Positions 1-5,488 are shown, counted from the first letter of the stretch. The stretch is 5,488 nucleotides of DNA from Actinomycetes bacterium (GCA_021815935.1 JAKAZH010000134.1:1-5488); one strand, 5' to 3'. A program made the numbers and translations. The notes: a model not told the origin generated them from the letters alone.

Positions 1-1548
1 GAATACCGGCAGCGGGTCGCCCGATGCGCCAGCCCATTCGATCCTGTCGGCGAGCTCAGGGTTGACGCTCGCAACGTACTCTTTGACTTCCTCGAAGATA
101 GATTGGTCGTCGATGACCACGCTTCGGTAGTCCTTGTTGAACTCCTCGCGGATGACCCGGACTGCCATGCTCGGCTCGCGGTAAAGAAGGGTCGGGGCCC
201 GGGAGCCCGCCGCGAGACGCTCTATCCTCTCCCACTGGCCGGCGAGTCGCAGGACGTCGCGGCGTAGCTCGTCGGCGGTCGCTCCTTCCGCTGCGGTCCG
301 CACGATAAGGCCGTGCCCCGCCGGGCGGATCTCGTCGAGGATCCGCCGGAGACGCTTGCGCTCCTCGTCGCCGAGACGCTTCGATATACCGTAAGTATCG
401 CTTCCCGGTATCAGAACGACGAAACGGCCGGGGAGCGACACCTCCTGTGACAGGCGAGCCCCTTTCGTGCCGATAGGGTTTTTGACCACCTGGCACAGCA
501 CCGTCTGGCCGTTCTTCAGTAGCTGCTCTATCCGGGCGTTGCGAGCGGCCCCGGGGAGCTTCCCGCGCGTGGGACCTCCAGCCGGCGCGTCGAGGGTACC
601 CGGCGACGATGATTCGATGTCGTCCCTGTCGTAGCGGACGTCGCCCCGGTAGAGCACAGCGTTCTTCGGCGTGCCGATGTCGACGAACGCCGCTTCCATC
701 CCGGGAAGGACGTTCTGCACTCTGCCCAGGTAGATGTTCCCGTCGATCTGGTTCGCGTCGTCGGCGGGACGCGACACGTAATGCTCGATCAGGGAGCGTC
801 CTTCGAGGACCGCCACCTGTGTGACGTCGCCGCTGGAGTGAACGACCATCGTGTAGCGCCCGACCGGCCGCCCTTTGCGCTCACGGCCTCGCCGCTTTTC
901 GAGGGTGCCCTCGTCGAGCTCAACCGGCGCGTCCGAAAGGACCGCCCGGATCGGTTGAACACCGGAAGGCGCCGCGTCCCCCGCGGCCGTCGCGCCCCCA
1001 CCGCCACGGCCCGTTTTGCGTCTGCGGCGGGCCCGCTCGGGCGCAGCCTCACCCTGGACAGCGTCAACATCGTCGGAGACAGAACGACGCCGCCCTGGCC
1101 TGCTCGACGCCGGCTTTTCGACATGTCCGCCAGGGGCGGGTCTGCTGTCCCCGACCTTCGGCCGGCCTGGTGGCGGCGGGATGCTCCCGAGCGGCTTTAT
1201 CGTCCACGGCGGCCTCCCGGTCGACTCGGCGTCGCCCGAGTCGGCGTCGCCCGAGTCGGCGTCGGTCGCCCAATTCGTCGAACCGTCGGAATCTCGGCGC
1301 GAACCAGCGGCAACCGGGGTGTCTCCGACCGGCGACCCCTCGTCGTTCCCGGGATCGCCCGACCTGTTCGCCTCACGGTTTGTCGTGCGGCGCTTGCCTC
1401 CACGGGAGCCTCTGCGACGACGCCTAGTGCCGGTAGCTCCCGTCTCCGGCGAGAGAGTCGGCGCTTCTGTGCCCGAGCTTTCGCCGTCGGCTGAAGTTGG
1501 CTTCCCTTGGCGCTGTATGCCGGCTCCACCAGCATTCAAGTCCGTCAT
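1..1548 (-). CDS. rne: Ribonuclease E/G family endoribonuclease, 3' end outside the window
   Basis: Single-strand-specific endoribonuclease of mRNA decay and rRNA/tRNA processing, cytoplasmic. The visible 516 residues begin with about 230 low-complexity residues rich in Arg, Gly, Pro, Ser and Asp (an RRRRR run at 42-46; an acidic repeat near 96-109). The catalytic core then starts near Met234 with MVVHSSGDVTQVAVLEDR, the first RNase H-like piece. The S1 domain follows, with NIYLGRVQNVLPGMEAAFVDIG from 271 and later GTKGARLT. The 5'-sensor has GLIVRT with Arg417-Thr418, which I match to E. coli RNase E Arg169-Thr170. The frame ends in the second RNase H-like segment, so the DNase I-like part with the catalytic aspartates and the zinc-link cysteines is not visible. 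The ATG at 1548 is chosen because AGAAGGGA lies 8 nt upstream and the frame stays open. The family call is firm; RNase E versus RNase G naming rests on the long extension, as in actinobacterial RNase E. Confidence 0.95.
   Translation of the reverse strand, partial: MTDLNAGGAGIQRQGKPTSADGESSGTEAPTLSPETGATGTRRRRRGSRGGKRRTTNREANRSGDPGNDEGSPVGDTPVAAGSRRDSDGSTNWATDADSGDADSGDAESTGRPPWTIKPLGSIPPPPGRPKVGDSRPAPGGHVEKPASSRPGRRRSVSDDVDAVQGEAAPERARRRRKTGRGGGGATAAGDAAPSGVQPIRAVLSDAPVELDEGTLEKRRGRERKGRPVGRYTMVVHSSGDVTQVAVLEGRSLIEHYVSRPADDANQIDGNIYLGRVQNVLPGMEAAFVDIGTPKNAVLYRGDVRYDRDDIESSSPGTLDAPAGGPTRGKLPGAARNARIEQLLKNGQTVLCQVVKNPIGTKGARLSQEVSLPGRFVVLIPGSDTYGISKRLGDEERKRLRRILDEIRPAGHGLIVRTAAEGATADELRRDVLRLAGQWERIERLAAGSRAPTLLYREPSMAVRVIREEFNKDYRSVVIDDQSIFEEVKEYVASVNPELADRIEWAGASGDPLPVF
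1219..1263 (-). repeat. Tandem 15-bp repeat inside the RNase E/G N-terminal extension
   Basis: Two perfect adjacent copies of a 15-bp unit (plus-strand GCCCGAGTCGGCGTC at 1234-1248 and 1249-1263) are preceded by a third copy at 1219-1233 with three mismatches. The unit is five codons long, so the frame is kept. It encodes an acidic Asp-Ala-Asp-Ser-Gly repeat at about residues 96-109 of the RNase extension. This looks like recent slippage expansion within a disordered segment. Confidence 0.85.
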
Positions 1549-1556
1549 CACAAAAA

Positions 1557-1564
1557 TCCCTTCT
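1557..1564 (-). promoter_or_regulatory. Ribosome binding site of the RNase E/G gene
   Basis: AGAAGGGA on the minus strand, followed by an 8-nt spacer that contains a T5 run and then ATG at 1548. It is the clearest Shine-Dalgarno sequence in the window and fixes the start of the long N-terminal extension, ruling in favour of translation well upstream of the conserved core at Met234. Confidence 0.75.
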
Positions 1565-1569
1565 CACCA

Positions 1570-1589
1570 CGCACGCCCCGAGGCGTGCG
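1570..1589 (-). promoter_or_regulatory. GC-rich hairpin in the RNase E/G leader
   Basis: On the minus strand CGCACGCC and GGCGTGCG pair perfectly (8 bp) around a TCGG tetraloop. The hairpin ends 5 nt before the Shine-Dalgarno sequence of the RNase gene. The following TTTTT lies about 13 nt past the stem, too far for a classical intrinsic terminator, so a leader structure affecting translation or mRNA stability is the better reading. E. coli RNase E is known to control its own mRNA through hairpins in its 5' leader; a similar role here is inference. Confidence 0.5.
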
Positions 1590-1728
1590 GCTTCCCGGGC
1601 GAGCGCACTTCGAGCACATTGAGCTCGCATCGCGCGCCTCGGGTCTTGATCTTCGAGGCGGCCATCGCGCGGGGCGAAGTGGTAGCGCAACGTCTGCGAG
1701 CACCAGTTCCGTATCGCTCCGAGGGGCC

Positions 1729-1771
1729 TCATCTGACAGATGATTCTAGACCCTCGCGAGGCGACTCCAGT
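1729..1771 (-). promoter_or_regulatory. Candidate promoter with overlapping operator for the RNase E/G gene
   Basis: A TAGAAT box (1743-1748, five of six matches to the -10 consensus) stands out in GC-rich surroundings. With a 17-bp spacer the -35 position (1766-1771) reads ACTGGA, which is poor, so the promoter may need an activator or be weak. Directly downstream, touching the -10 box and covering the expected start point, is a perfect 15-bp palindrome, TCATCTG-T-CAGATGA (1729-1743). Its odd-centred dyad layout is common for dimeric repressors, for example the GntR family. Transcription from here would give a leader of about 190 nt before the ATG at 1548. Confidence 0.4.
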
Positions 1772-1790
1772 TCGTTGCGTCGCAAGGTGG

Positions 1791-1830
1791 CCCGTCACAA
1801 GGTGATGGGTCGCGGGCTCGCGGCCGCGAC
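1791..1830 (-). terminator. Inverted repeats just after rodA, possible transcript 3' end
   Basis: Six nucleotides past the rodA stop, GTCGCGG and CCCGCGAC can form a 7-bp stem with an 8-nt loop (1809-1830). A second, imperfect hairpin follows: CCCATCACCTTGTGACGGG (1791-1809), with one mismatch. There is no T-tract after either, so this is not a textbook intrinsic terminator. The position right after the last rod gene, and ahead of a separate promoter candidate, makes a 3'-end or mRNA-stabilising structure plausible. Confidence 0.3.
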
Positions 1831-1836
1831 GGCCGA

Positions 1837-2985
1837 TCAGCGCGTCGTGTTCAGCCGGACACTCAACACAAGTCCGAGGGCAACGAAAGTCATTACCACT
1901 GACGAGCCGCCGTAGCTCATCAAGGGAAGCGGGATGCCGGCCACCGGCATGATGCCGATAGCCATACCGACGTTCTCGAAAACCTGGAAGGTGATCATCG
2001 CAAACACCCCGATACAGACGAGGGTTCCGAACAGGTCCTTCGCGAGGAACGCGGTCCGCCACGTACGCCACGCCACGACAGCGAACAGGGCCAGCAGCAA
2101 CGCCGAGCCGACAAATCCGACCTGCTCGCCCACGGCGCTGAAAATGAAGTCCGTCTGCTGCTCGGGCACATACGCCAGGTTGGTTTGCGCCCCCTTGCCG
2201 ATGCCTTTTCCGGTCAGGCCGCCGTTGCTTACTGCGATCTTCGACTCGGCGACGTTGTACTCGTTCGCGCCGGCGGGCGTCGCGAGGAGTGCCGCACTCG
2301 GGCGGTTCGTTGCATTGAGAAACGAGGTGAGACGGGCCTCCTGGTAGCTCTTCAGCACACCGAAGTGCACCACAGCGACGGCCAGCACCAGTCCCAGCGC
2401 CGCGAGAGCGCCGAGATGGCGCGGCGACGCACCACCAAGCACGAGCACCGCTATCAGCACGAAAGCCAGCACGAGCGCCGTCCCGAGGTCGGGCTGCTTG
2501 TAGATGAGCACGAATGGGATCGCCGCCAGCACAAGGACCACCACAAGCGCACGGCCCGTAAGGCGACCCTTTGCTGCGGCGCAGAAAGCAGCAAGCGCTA
2601 GTATCAGGGCCACCTTCGCGAACTCCGACGGCTCGAACTGGTAGCCGGCGAGCTGGAACCAGGCCTGAGCGCCCCTGCTTTTGTGACCGACAAGGTACAC
2701 GGCTACGAGCATCATCACCGACACTCCGTAGAGGACTCCCGACAGGGCGCCGTAGTGGTGGTAGTCGACCGCGGCGACACCGATCATCGCGACTATGCCA
2801 AGCAGCATGAAGATGGCCTGCTTCTTCAGGTCGTAGGTCGGGCTGATGTGCGCCGCAGCGAACTGATAGCGAGTGGCCGTGTAGACCATAAGGCATCCAA
2901 AGGATCCGATCGCTACCGCCGCCAGCACGAGTATCACGTCGAAGCGCTGCCAGCGGCTCCGGTCCCGGGATCGAACGTCGTTCAC
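1837..2985 (-). CDS. rodA: Rod shape-determining protein RodA, SEDS peptidoglycan glycosyltransferase
   Basis: Integral membrane enzyme that polymerises lipid II into glycan strands during side-wall growth, working with a class B PBP (PBP2) under MreBCD control. The 382 residues match the usual RodA length and show about ten hydrophobic segments. SEDS motifs are RGAQAWF (104-110), FEPSEFAK (117-124), QPDLGTA (164-170), SKIAVSNGGLTGKGIGKG (248-265), EQQTDFIF (275-282) and the C-terminal block NVGMAIGIMPVAGIPLPLMS (338-357) leading into YGGSS. Asp279 in TDFIF corresponds, by my alignment from memory, to the catalytic Asp of E. coli RodA (Asp262). The loop before NVAESKIAV (about 225-243) is somewhat longer than in typical RodA. 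The start is a GTG at 2985; upstream, GGA sits about 10 nt away, a weak Shine-Dalgarno. It follows mreD by 29 bp with no PBP2 gene between. FtsW is the main alternative, but the mre context argues for RodA. Confidence 0.95.
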   Translation of the reverse strand: MNDVRSRDRSRWQRFDVILVLAAVAIGSFGCLMVYTATRYQFAAAHISPTYDLKKQAIFMLLGIVAMIGVAAVDYHHYGALSGVLYGVSVMMLVAVYLVGHKSRGAQAWFQLAGYQFEPSEFAKVALILALAAFCAAAKGRLTGRALVVVLVLAAIPFVLIYKQPDLGTALVLAFVLIAVLVLGGASPRHLGALAALGLVLAVAVVHFGVLKSYQEARLTSFLNATNRPSAALLATPAGANEYNVAESKIAVSNGGLTGKGIGKGAQTNLAYVPEQQTDFIFSAVGEQVGFVGSALLLALFAVVAWRTWRTAFLAKDLFGTLVCIGVFAMITFQVFENVGMAIGIMPVAGIPLPLMSYGGSSVVMTFVALGLVLSVRLNTTR

Positions 2986-3014
2986 GATTTGTCGTTCCGG
3001 GCCACTCCGTTAGA

Positions 3015-3584
3015 TCATTGCACTCTCTGCTCCCGGGCGGGGAGCGCTGCGGATATCGGGCCCTTACGGACCGGCGCGCCACCGTGTGGACCGACTCGGC
3101 GGTAGAGCCACTCGGTCGGAACCGCGAGGAATGCGCTCCATACCGCCTCGACGAGGATCACCTCCAAAAGCCACGAGCGCCCTGACGCGAGAAGCTGGGT
3201 CTGGCCAAGGAGATCGCCGACTCCCACGAACACCAGGACCGACGCGGCTGTTGCGGCGGCCCCTACGAGGGCGACTGTAAGCACGCGGTCCTCGAGAACG
3301 GACTCGAAGGAGGTCCCGACGACGAATCCGGCCACGCAGAATGTGAAAGCGTGAAGCCCGATCGGCGTCGCCGGGGCGAGAAAATCGAAAAACAGTCCCG
3401 TCCAGAATCCCACCCACGCCCCGGTTTGCGCCCCGCCGACTATCCCCCCTGCGATAGCGAGTACGAGCGGCAGGTCCGGCGCCACTCCCGCTACGCGCAG
3501 ATCGCCCCCTATCGAGGTCTGCAGCAAGACGAGGACGGCTATCAAGACTGCGATACGGATCTTCGGAAGGATCGGTGAGGTCAT
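3015..3584 (-). CDS. mreD: Rod shape-determining protein MreD
   Basis: Small multi-pass membrane subunit of the Rod complex that links MreC and the cytoskeleton to RodA/PBP2. The 189 residues include about six hydrophobic segments (near 10-25, 37-52, 54-69, 75-92, 100-122 and 138-156). The central block APDLPLVLAIAGGIVGG (35-51), then WTGLFFDFLAPATPIGLHAF (61-80), is the typical MreD core, with the Asp after FF conserved in the family. The tail after 160 is hydrophilic and basic, about 28 residues long and cytoplasmic by prediction. The ATG at 3584 lies one base after the mreC stop (TGA-G-ATG), so translational coupling is likely; no strong Shine-Dalgarno is present. Its stop overlaps an ATG that opens a two-codon frame ahead of rodA. 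The protein family is poorly conserved, so position in the cluster contributes to the call. Confidence 0.92.
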   Translation of the reverse strand: MTSPILPKIRIAVLIAVLVLLQTSIGGDLRVAGVAPDLPLVLAIAGGIVGGAQTGAWVGFWTGLFFDFLAPATPIGLHAFTFCVAGFVVGTSFESVLEDRVLTVALVGAAATAASVLVFVGVGDLLGQTQLLASGRSWLLEVILVEAVWSAFLAVPTEWLYRRVGPHGGAPVRKGPISAALPAREQRVQ

Positions 3585-3585
3585 C

Positions 3586-4425
3586 TCAGGGCGCCGCCCA
3601 CAGGAGCACCTGTAAATACGAGAATTGCGCGACGTCCACGACTGGAGTCAACTCGATGGCCGGCTCGAGCGATCCGGGTTGCGGCGACACCTTCGAGATC
3701 CGCCCGACGGGAATTCCTTTCGGGAACGCCTCGAGCGACAGCCCGCTCGTGGAGATGACTTCTCCAACTTTGAGCGCTGGAGGCTTCAGGGACGTCGTAT
3801 CCACCGTCACCGTGAGGGGCCTGCCTTGCCCCTGACCGGAGACCGACCCCACATTCCCGCCGGGCAGGCTCACCCCGACGGAGAAGCTTGGGTCGCCCAT
3901 GAGACGCACCGTCGACGTTGTGGAGCCCGCCGAAGCGACCGTGCCGACGAGGCCGCCGACGGCGACAACCGGCTCACCTACCGATATCCCTTGCGAAGTC
4001 CCCTTGTCGACTGTGAGACTGACAGAGAAGTTCGACGAGCTGCGGTCGATTATCTGCACGCTGCGAGTCGGGATCGAACCGACAAAGGTGAGTCCCTGCT
4101 CCTTCAACACCTCGCTCGCCGCCTGCTCGGCAGCGGCCGCTTGAGCTGCCCCGACCGACATGGCAGCTACCTGGTTGCGCAGCTTCTGGTTCTGAGTGCG
4201 CTGCGATCCGTAGTCGATAGCTCCTGTCACAAAGTTGCCGATTGGTTGCAGCACGTCATGGGTCGCGGATTGCAGCGGGCTGAACCCGTCCGCGACCGCG
4301 TTGCGCACACGACCGATGACGCCGCCCCCGCGACCGCGTGTGTCGATAACCACAAAAGTCAGGGCAAGAAGGAGCAGAGCCGCTATCACATAGCGTGACC
4401 GCGGCGACCGTCGGTGGGCTACCAC
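3586..4425 (-). CDS. mreC: Rod shape-determining protein MreC
   Basis: Bitopic membrane protein whose extracytoplasmic domain self-assembles and activates PBP2/RodA. The 279 residues begin with a short basic cytoplasmic tail, then a membrane anchor YVIAALLLLALTFVVI (12-27). An Ala/Gln-rich segment at about 69-110, containing QRTQNQKLRNQ, is the expected dimerising coiled coil. The beta-barrel region follows, with IIDRSSSNFSVSLTVDKG (115-132) and EPVVAVGGLVGTV (141-153), and ends in VVDVAQFSYLQVLLW (262-276), all typical of MreC. The length is normal. The first codon is GTG (4425); the frame is open upstream but without another start codon before a stop, and the Shine-Dalgarno is weak (GGG about 15 nt upstream). 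A 59-bp gap separates it from mreB and holds a possible hairpin ending at the start codon. The stop is one base from mreD. Confidence 0.95.
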   Translation of the reverse strand: MVAHRRSPRSRYVIAALLLLALTFVVIDTRGRGGGVIGRVRNAVADGFSPLQSATHDVLQPIGNFVTGAIDYGSQRTQNQKLRNQVAAMSVGAAQAAAAEQAASEVLKEQGLTFVGSIPTRSVQIIDRSSSNFSVSLTVDKGTSQGISVGEPVVAVGGLVGTVASAGSTTSTVRLMGDPSFSVGVSLPGGNVGSVSGQGQGRPLTVTVDTTSLKPPALKVGEVISTSGLSLEAFPKGIPVGRISKVSPQPGSLEPAIELTPVVDVAQFSYLQVLLWAAP

Positions 4426-4467
4426 GAAGTACTCAGACCCTAAAGTTCCAAATCAGGTTGAGACTTC
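4426..4467 (-). promoter_or_regulatory. Imperfect hairpin in the mreB-mreC spacer, ending at the mreC start
   Basis: On the minus strand GAAGT-CTCA-ACC (4467-4456) can pair with GGT-C-TGAG-T-ACTTC (4439-4426). This gives 12 base pairs with two single-base bulges, closing an A/T-rich loop. The last paired base lies directly before the GTG of mreC, and the only weak Shine-Dalgarno (GGG) is within the structure. It could lower mreC translation relative to mreB, or protect or mark the mRNA between the two cistrons. There is no T-tract, so it is unlikely to be a terminator. Confidence 0.35.
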
Positions 4468-4484
4468 TTGCCCACATCCACCGA

Positions 4485-5488
4485 TCAGGGAGTTTGCGAC
4501 GTCATCAGCACGCCCTTGAGAACGTCGAAGCTCTCCAGGCACTGTCCACTTCCCATGACCACAGAGGTGAGAGGGTCGTCCGCTACGACGATCGGCATTC
4601 CCGTCTCCGACATGAGGCGTGCGGCCAGCCCGTGAAGCATCGCTCCACCGCCGGTGAGCACAATGCCCTGCTCCATGATGTCCGCAGCCAACTCCGGCGG
4701 CGTCTTGTCCAGCGTCACTTTCACGGCGTCGACGATCGCTGACACCGGCTCCTCGATTGCCTCGCGGATCTCCTCGGTAGTCGTGACGATCGTCTTCGGC
4801 AACCCGGTTATCAGGTCCCTACCACGAATCTCGGCGTAAAGCTCCTCTTCGAGCGGGCACGCTGAGCCGAGAGCGATCTTGATCTCTTCAGCCGTGCGCT
4901 CACCCAACGCGAGGCTGTACTCCTTCTTGATGAACTGGATGATCGAGTCGTCGAGCTCGTCACCGCCGATCCTCACGGACTGCGACGCCACGATGCCTCC
5001 CAGTGAAATGACCGCAACCTCAGTGGTGCCTCCACCGATGTCGACGACCATGTTCCCGGTCGGTTCGTGGACAGGAAGGCCCGCCCCGATCGCTGCCGCC
5101 ATGGGCTCCTCGATTATGTACGCCGGTTTGCGGGCGCCTGCAGACTCCGCAGCCTCCTGTACGGCTCGCTGCTCGACCCCGGTGATCCCGGACGGGACGC
5201 AGATGACCATATGGGGACGCGAGAAGCGCCTAGTGCCGTTCACCCGCCGGATGAAGTAGGCGAGCATCTTCTCGCACATGTCGAAGTTTGCGATCACACC
5301 GTCGCGAAGGGGCCTTATCGCCTGGATATGGCTCGGGGTCCGGCCGATCATCCGCTTCGCTTCCATGCCCACGGCAACCGGGCGATTGTCCTTCGTATTG
5401 ACAGCAACCACTGACGGCTCGTTCAGCACGATCCCCCGACCTCGAACGTAGACGAGCGTGTTAGCCGTGCCGAGGTCGACCGCCATGT
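4485..5488 (-). CDS. mreB: Rod shape-determining protein MreB, 5' end outside the window
   Basis: Bacterial actin homologue forming ATP-dependent membrane-bound filaments that position the elongation machinery. Numbering from the first visible Met (5486), the actin-fold motifs are phosphate-1 DLGTANT (4-10), connect-1 region EEPMAAAIGAGLP (126-138), phosphate-2 VVDIGGGTTEVAVISLGG (147-164) and the adenosine motif LTGGGAMLHGL (267-277). The C-terminus has the typical PLTSVVMGSGQCLE block (295-308) before a short tail. Family members usually carry about 7-10 residues before MAVDLGTANT, ending in Asp. The window ends with AC directly before this ATG, which fits a GAC (Asp) codon, so the true start is probably just beyond position 5488 and this Met is internal. 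It is the first visible gene of the mre-rod cluster; its promoter is not in view. The family call is essentially certain. Confidence 0.97.
   Translation of the reverse strand, partial: MAVDLGTANTLVYVRGRGIVLNEPSVVAVNTKDNRPVAVGMEAKRMIGRTPSHIQAIRPLRDGVIANFDMCEKMLAYFIRRVNGTRRFSRPHMVICVPSGITGVEQRAVQEAAESAGARKPAYIIEEPMAAAIGAGLPVHEPTGNMVVDIGGGTTEVAVISLGGIVASQSVRIGGDELDDSIIQFIKKEYSLALGERTAEEIKIALGSACPLEEELYAEIRGRDLITGLPKTIVTTTEEIREAIEEPVSAIVDAVKVTLDKTPPELAADIMEQGIVLTGGGAMLHGLAARLMSETGMPIVVADDPLTSVVMGSGQCLESFDVLKGVLMTSQTP

Larger units (their letters stand above)
1549..1836. other. Intergenic region between rodA and the RNase E/G gene
   Basis: This 288-bp stretch has no convincing gene of normal size and no tRNA-like fold that I can see. 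In the direction of transcription it contains the rodA-distal inverted repeats, an 11-bp palindrome TTGCGTCGCAA (1775-1785), a 10-bp palindrome CCTCGCGAGG (1752-1761), the TAGAAT box with the 15-bp palindrome, a 33-codon frame (ATG at 1665, TGA at 1566-1564) and the leader hairpin. The small frame encodes a basic peptide starting MAASKIKTRGARCELNV. It has strongly GC-biased third positions, but no Shine-Dalgarno sequence and no family that I recognise, so it is described here rather than called as a gene. Confidence 0.6.

Noticed and set aside
56..496. A 146-codon minus-strand frame within the RNase E/G gene.
   Set aside because: It is an alternative frame of the RNase core, whose S1 and 5'-sensor motifs lie in the other frame; its product is Arg/Pro-rich with no family signal.
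1219..1263. Short direct repeats as a possible CRISPR or regulatory repeat array.
   Set aside because: The copies are contiguous without spacers, in frame with the coding sequence and encode an acidic peptide repeat, so they are a coding tandem repeat.
1552..1589. Leader hairpin plus T5 run read as an intrinsic terminator.
   Set aside because: The T-run is about 13 nt from the stem and lies between the Shine-Dalgarno and the start codon, so it does not fit a Rho-independent terminator.
1564..1743. Remnant of a radical-SAM or other gene sometimes found between rodA and the RNase E/G gene.
   Set aside because: I translated all three minus-strand frames of the interval and found no cysteine motif or recognisable fragment, only the short basic 33-codon frame.
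781..1915. Long plus-strand open frames (781-1494 and 1016-1915) opposite the RNase N-terminal extension and the intergenic region.
   Set aside because: They are antisense to a real coding frame of low-complexity, GC-rich codons, have no Shine-Dalgarno or known motifs, and encode Arg/Ser/Pro-rich sequence typical of reverse-strand shadows.
1424..3082. A 552-codon open frame on the minus strand spanning rodA, the intergenic region and the start of the RNase gene.
   Set aside because: It is out of frame with rodA and the RNase gene, which both show unmistakable family motifs. Its product is Arg/Gly/Pro-rich without recognisable domains, as expected of a shadow frame in GC-rich DNA.

Overview
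The window is a GC-rich bacterial stretch in which every convincing gene lies on the minus strand. Read in the direction of transcription (high to low coordinates) the order is mreB (5' end off the window), mreC, mreD, rodA, a roughly 290-bp intergenic region, and an RNase E/G gene whose 3' end runs off the window. High GC, the style of the RNase E/G protein (a long disordered, Arg/Pro/Asp-rich N-terminal extension before the catalytic domain) and an mre-rod cluster next to it point to an actinobacterial-type genome, perhaps a rod-forming early-branching lineage such as Acidimicrobiia or a relative. This placement is inference, not proven by the window.

4485-5488: MreB, the actin-like filament that organises lateral wall synthesis. 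3586-4425: MreC, a membrane-anchored periplasmic or extracytoplasmic scaffold. 3015-3584: MreD, a multi-pass membrane partner. 1837-2985: RodA, the SEDS glycosyltransferase that polymerises peptidoglycan. These four are tightly packed (59, 1 and 29 bp gaps) and are very likely one transcription unit building the Rod complex. The usual fifth member, the transpeptidase PBP2 (mrdA/pbpA), is absent from its normal place between mreD and rodA.

1549-1836: an intergenic region without a convincing protein gene of normal size. It holds inverted repeats just after rodA, a TAGAAT -10-like box, a perfect 15-bp palindrome over the expected transcription start, and a leader of about 190 nt ending in a GC-rich hairpin, a good Shine-Dalgarno sequence and a T5 run before the RNase E/G start. 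This suggests that the RNase gene has its own regulated promoter besides any read-through from the mre-rod operon.

1-1548: the N-terminal 516 residues of an RNase E/G family endoribonuclease: an approximately 230-residue low-complexity extension, then the RNase H-like, S1 and 5'-sensor parts of the catalytic core. The catalytic DNase I-like part lies outside the window.

No mobile element, tRNA, rRNA or CRISPR array was seen. I did not find a clear new biological system. The points most worth a second look are the missing PBP2, the candidate operator and leader of the RNase gene, and an mreB-mreC intergenic hairpin that ends at the mreC start codon.
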